Assembly: GCA_016209245.1 (NCBI GenBank)
Contig: JACQWN010000479.1
Span: 1-6,914 of the forward strand
DNA length: 6,914 bases
DNA from: Bacteroidia bacterium
Lineage (GTDB): Bacteria; Bacteroidota; Bacteroidia; Bacteroidales; BM523
Direction: 5' to 3'
The notes below the pieces were generated by a model. That model worked only from the letters and a program-made list of their open reading frames with translations. It made no database searches and was not told the DNA's origin. Position 1 is the first letter of the stretch, and the number at the start of each line of letters is the position of its first letter. This document shows, piece by piece, positions 5,801 through 6,914 of this stretch. A program made the position numbers and the translations under genes.

Positions 5801-6914
5801 ATTGCAGAAAAGTTATTCTGAGGGATACCAAATGTAACCCTACATTGCTCTTCAGATAAATTCCACAAAGTATATGGTTCACATAATACAGTTATATAGT
5901 CAGTAAGCCCATCCCCATTGAAATCCCCTGTATAAATGTTATTTGCGTAGGGAACTAAATATTTGAATGTATTGTCTACCGCAATATCTTGTATGCTAAA
6001 AACATCACCCCCTTTATATATTTTAATCTTATTTAGTTCAAAAGAAGATATTATATCGAGCAATAAAATATCCTCTATATTATCGCCATTAAAATCTGCA
6101 ATATACGAACCGGCAGCATTATCAAGATATGTATTTTCGCTATTTGAAATATAGCAGAAATTACTAAAATTACCACTGTTATTTAATTCACCAACGACAT
6201 CCTGGATAGTATAATTAGATAATTGTTTCATTCCATAAAAATAATTTGTACTTGCGGCTACTATATCGCTTCTGCCATCACCGTTAAAATCACCCTTTAT
6301 AAAAGTAAACTGTGAATTTTGATTAAAATATGTTGGAGGGACTACGTGAAGAATTCCGTCATTTCCATATTGAATAATAGTAGAGTTTACTTTTTCGCTA
6401 TTTAAACCGATTTCTTCGATTTCAATCAGTTGTGAATATAAATCCTTTTGGTAATTATCTCTGTGGTAATTTAAATTGTAAGTTCTCACCAATTGCTCAT
6501 AGGAATAAACTTTTATCTTTCTCAGTATTTTAGTAAAATTTATTTTTTTATCGGCTATATAAAATTTATTTTTATCCGCTCTTATCGAATAATAAAACTT
6601 TATGGAATTATAGGGCTGTACAGAGGCATTGGTATTTCCTGTATATTTTATTTCCTTTATTACACATTCCGCTTCAGTGTTGTCATATATGTATTCAATA
6701 TAGTTTCCATTTCTATCGGTTATTTTATTAATATAATATGCAAATGGGGTTGTTGAGTTTTCAGGAATTAGCTTTGAATTTCCGGCGCATCCGTATTCAA
6801 TAATAGTACCGTTCTTTAATTTTAAAGTAAAAGTTAAATTCGTTGTATTGTATTCTATTCGTGAAAAATCTTCTATTTCAAAGGCATATTCAATAATACT
6901 ACCGCTTGCAGAAA
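2548..6914 (-). CDS. SpvB/TcdB-like FG-GAP and Rhs YD-repeat toxin-delivery protein, 5' partial and frameshifted at its 3' end
   Basis: The frame is open from the window edge to the TGA at 2550-2548, at least 1454 residues; the TTG at 6492 is internal. The edge portion reads like an SpvB N-terminal domain: LKNGTIIEYG, then INKITDRNGNYIEYIYD, then LRKIKVYSYEQLVRTYNLNY. Numbering from the TTG, residues 67-414 hold seven FG-GAP/VCBS motifs of the DFNGDGxxD type. Residues about 441-540 resemble the TcdB middle region (VTKIKDGFNNWVEFEYWP, GKGFLGFMRTES). Residues about 645-1240 carry a dozen or so YD repeats (SYDKWGRLKKV, TYDGFGRVTQTK, YEYDDFGRISYI). In related Tc/Rhs proteins, the repeats build a hollow shell that encloses the C-terminal toxin. 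After VLKQK the protein ends in an out-of-frame tail (PLGQVTQPKHFGI), because 227 nt present in the orphan copy are missing here. As read, the shell lacks its closing core and toxin. The secretion route cannot be judged without the N-terminus. Confidence 0.88.
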   Translation of the reverse strand, partial: SASGSIIEYAFEIEDFSRIEYNTTNLTFTLKLKNGTIIEYGCAGNSKLIPENSTTPFAYYINKITDRNGNYIEYIYDNTEAECVIKEIKYTGNTNASVQPYNSIKFYYSIRADKNKFYIADKKINFTKILRKIKVYSYEQLVRTYNLNYHRDNYQKDLYSQLIEIEEIGLNSEKVNSTIIQYGNDGILHVVPPTYFNQNSQFTFIKGDFNGDGRSDIVAASTNYFYGMKQLSNYTIQDVVGELNNSGNFSNFCYISNSENTYLDNAAGSYIADFNGDNIEDILLLDIISSFELNKIKIYKGGDVFSIQDIAVDNTFKYLVPYANNIYTGDFNGDGLTDYITVLCEPYTLWNLSEEQCRVTFGIPQNNFSAIISNIGPFTLLMAHEKYIIDFNGDGKQDIMVVFPDKIEIYELNLSGTTYTLDLLYETNTLNSGYEFVFGDFNGDGKTDFYTYGESIASTNWKYKYSTGTDMIDKWFQPSTGLSGNYKFVVGDFNGDGKSDLLHAYTITGPPDYFCIDIYYSYGNDFVLKYYGFLGSMGEELIVGDFDADGSHDILNLTTDENNRKVLYFNKITDNIDPENARPLLVTKIKDGFNNWVEFEYWPITHASVYSDDASWFPYAPDYYTSTFKAPLMVVSKLKEYNGTINILGDGYNFTDYMYYAAIYNKEGKGFLGFMRTESYPNSTVTTTKLTRIVYVYNQEYEILLPWQSLFCNVLNPNNDIVNTNYYDYTDLGNNRFMIKLDQTEQENKLNYTHIIEDNTIDNNGNITDKEIQYKKLNDIQDKKETYTYTYDNAGLDYPYLVKTIQKVSFDNNSTGPPFTEDIVYSYNAQNGNPESKMKFGITIHYENYDNFGNPRTIRQSAQNMTDRTQLFTFDNTGRFITNATNYLGHTTYSEYNNPYGRPSRIVDINQKATNYSYDKWGRLKKVVYPTGIIAENFIDWQTIQDPEMETAIYYTQTTATDMPYKKTYYDSFGRKLRSESESYGKKIFTDSRYDRIGRVTETSDIYFEGDYVSANRIENEFDDFSRISKTTYQGIETDYYYNIVADKYEEKVRVPSLDRNYTSVFNAFGNVVESKHPVSTKVLTTFNGNGQPENINSVGATSSMTYYLNGLQKTLTDPNSGTSMYEYNNFGELIKQTDAKNNIQEIEIDEHGRIGYSTNTDGQTNITEQTDFTYIESGNGLEQVKSVESPNGKMDYTYDGFGRVTQTKETIDGHYYTTIYKYDQYGKLVKETYPGTGDFALEYSYNNNGELLSVKRADNNQTIWYCNDYNENGQPGTIFLGDNGSSLTTEYEYDDFGRISYISTANNFEMSYLWNDITGNLDSRTDMLSGLTESFTYDDLDRLKTWQVSSGSLPGIAYETYYYDNGNILSKTDAGDYEYDAAKVHAVKKINSATAYISTEQQALTYTSFNKASTITEGEYELQLQYGVNDFRNKTVLKQKPLGQVTQPKHFGI
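2773..4566 (-). repeat. Rhs YD-repeat region
   Basis: About a dozen degenerate units of the pattern Y-x-Y-D/N-x-x-G-R-L/I are spaced roughly 20-45 residues apart. Clear examples are SYDKWGRLKKV, YYDSFGRKLRS, RYDRIGRVTET, EYNNFGELIKQ, TYDGFGRVTQT, KYDQYGKLVKE and EYDDFGRISYI. In the Tc/Rhs family these strands wind into a cocoon that holds the toxin before release. The series runs straight into the core end at about 2770. Confidence 0.88.
5251..6294 (-). repeat. Seven FG-GAP/VCBS calcium-binding protein repeats
   Basis: Seven copies of a DFNGDGxxD-like loop sit 49-65 residues apart: GDFNGDGRSDI, ADFNGDNIEDI, GDFNGDGLTDY, IDFNGDGKQDI, GDFNGDGKTDF, GDFNGDGKSDL and GDFDADGSHDI. In this family each motif binds calcium at one blade of a beta-propeller, and seven matches a complete propeller. 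Copies 2 (DN for DG) and 7 (DAD for NGD) are the divergent ones. On the + strand they show up as recurring ccatcaccattaaaatc-like words spaced unevenly, which is codon-level conservation rather than a DNA repeat array. Confidence 0.9.

Noticed and set aside
5251..6294. Recurring ccatcaccattaaaatc-like words, suggestive of a CRISPR or DNA repeat array
   Set aside because: Spacing is uneven (about 150-195 nt), the words vary, and all fall in frame on DFNGDG codons, so they are protein repeats.
6490..6492. TTG at 6492 as the start of the large Rhs gene
   Set aside because: The same frame is open for 140 more codons to the window edge and encodes recognisable SpvB-type sequence (LKNGTIIEYG, KITDRNGNYIEY), so the true start is outside the window.
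6493..6756. Plus-strand open frame of 87 codons with hydrophobic content
   Set aside because: It lies antisense to the conserved SpvB-type coding region. Its hydrophobic look follows from AT-rich complementary codons.
1..6914. Insertion sequence or integrase behind the duplication
   Set aside because: No transposase-like frame, terminal inverted repeats or target-site duplication was seen. Homologous recombination between core copies explains the layout.

Overview
The window is coding on the minus strand from end to end. It holds one locus of the Rhs (YD-repeat) polymorphic-toxin class. The organism is most likely a low-GC member of the Bacteroidota. This rests on the protein type (SpvB/FG-GAP front end fused to YD repeats and a glycine-rich toxin tip), the AT-rich Asn/Tyr/Ile-rich coding, and the lack of clear Shine-Dalgarno sequences. 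The genus cannot be read from the sequence.

Layout, in transcription order (right to left). (1) 6914-2548: a very large SpvB/TcdB-like Rhs protein whose 5' end lies outside the window. The frame stays open for 140 codons beyond the internal TTG at 6492. It carries an SpvB-type N-terminal region, seven FG-GAP/VCBS calcium-binding repeats (a seven-bladed propeller in one chain), a TcdB-middle-like segment, and about a dozen YD repeats. (2) 2597-1401: the end of the Rhs core, the DPDGE core/tip boundary, a glycine-rich hydrophobic segment, and a C-terminal domain with a zincin motif HEYGH. This piece lies in a different frame from (1), so the parent gene is broken in this sequence. (3) 1407-679: a 242-residue, very AT-rich gene with a signal peptide, overlapping the toxin stop by 7 nt. 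It is the candidate immunity gene. (4) 698-1: a second, partial copy of the end of the Rhs core, starting inside the 3' end of the immunity gene and running off the window. It looks like an orphan core that would carry an alternative toxin tip to the left of the window.

How the parts fit: this is the known Rhs arrangement of core, toxin tip, immunity gene and then a silent core fragment with a spare tip. The two core copies align without indels over 1-231/2359-2589 and again over 459-690/2590-2821. Between these blocks the upstream copy lacks 227 nt (copy-B positions 233-459). That loss removes the conserved DHLGS segment and shifts the frame. The deletion would be in frame if the junction A-run (2590-2594) had four bases instead of five, so a homopolymer sequencing error must be excluded before the locus is called a pseudogene.

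The most interesting points are the frame break at the core deletion, the intact downstream donor core, the patchwork identity between copies (one mismatch in about 99 nt beside the deletion), and an exported immunity candidate paired with a metallopeptidase-like tip. Together these suggest a toxin that acts outside the cytoplasm.
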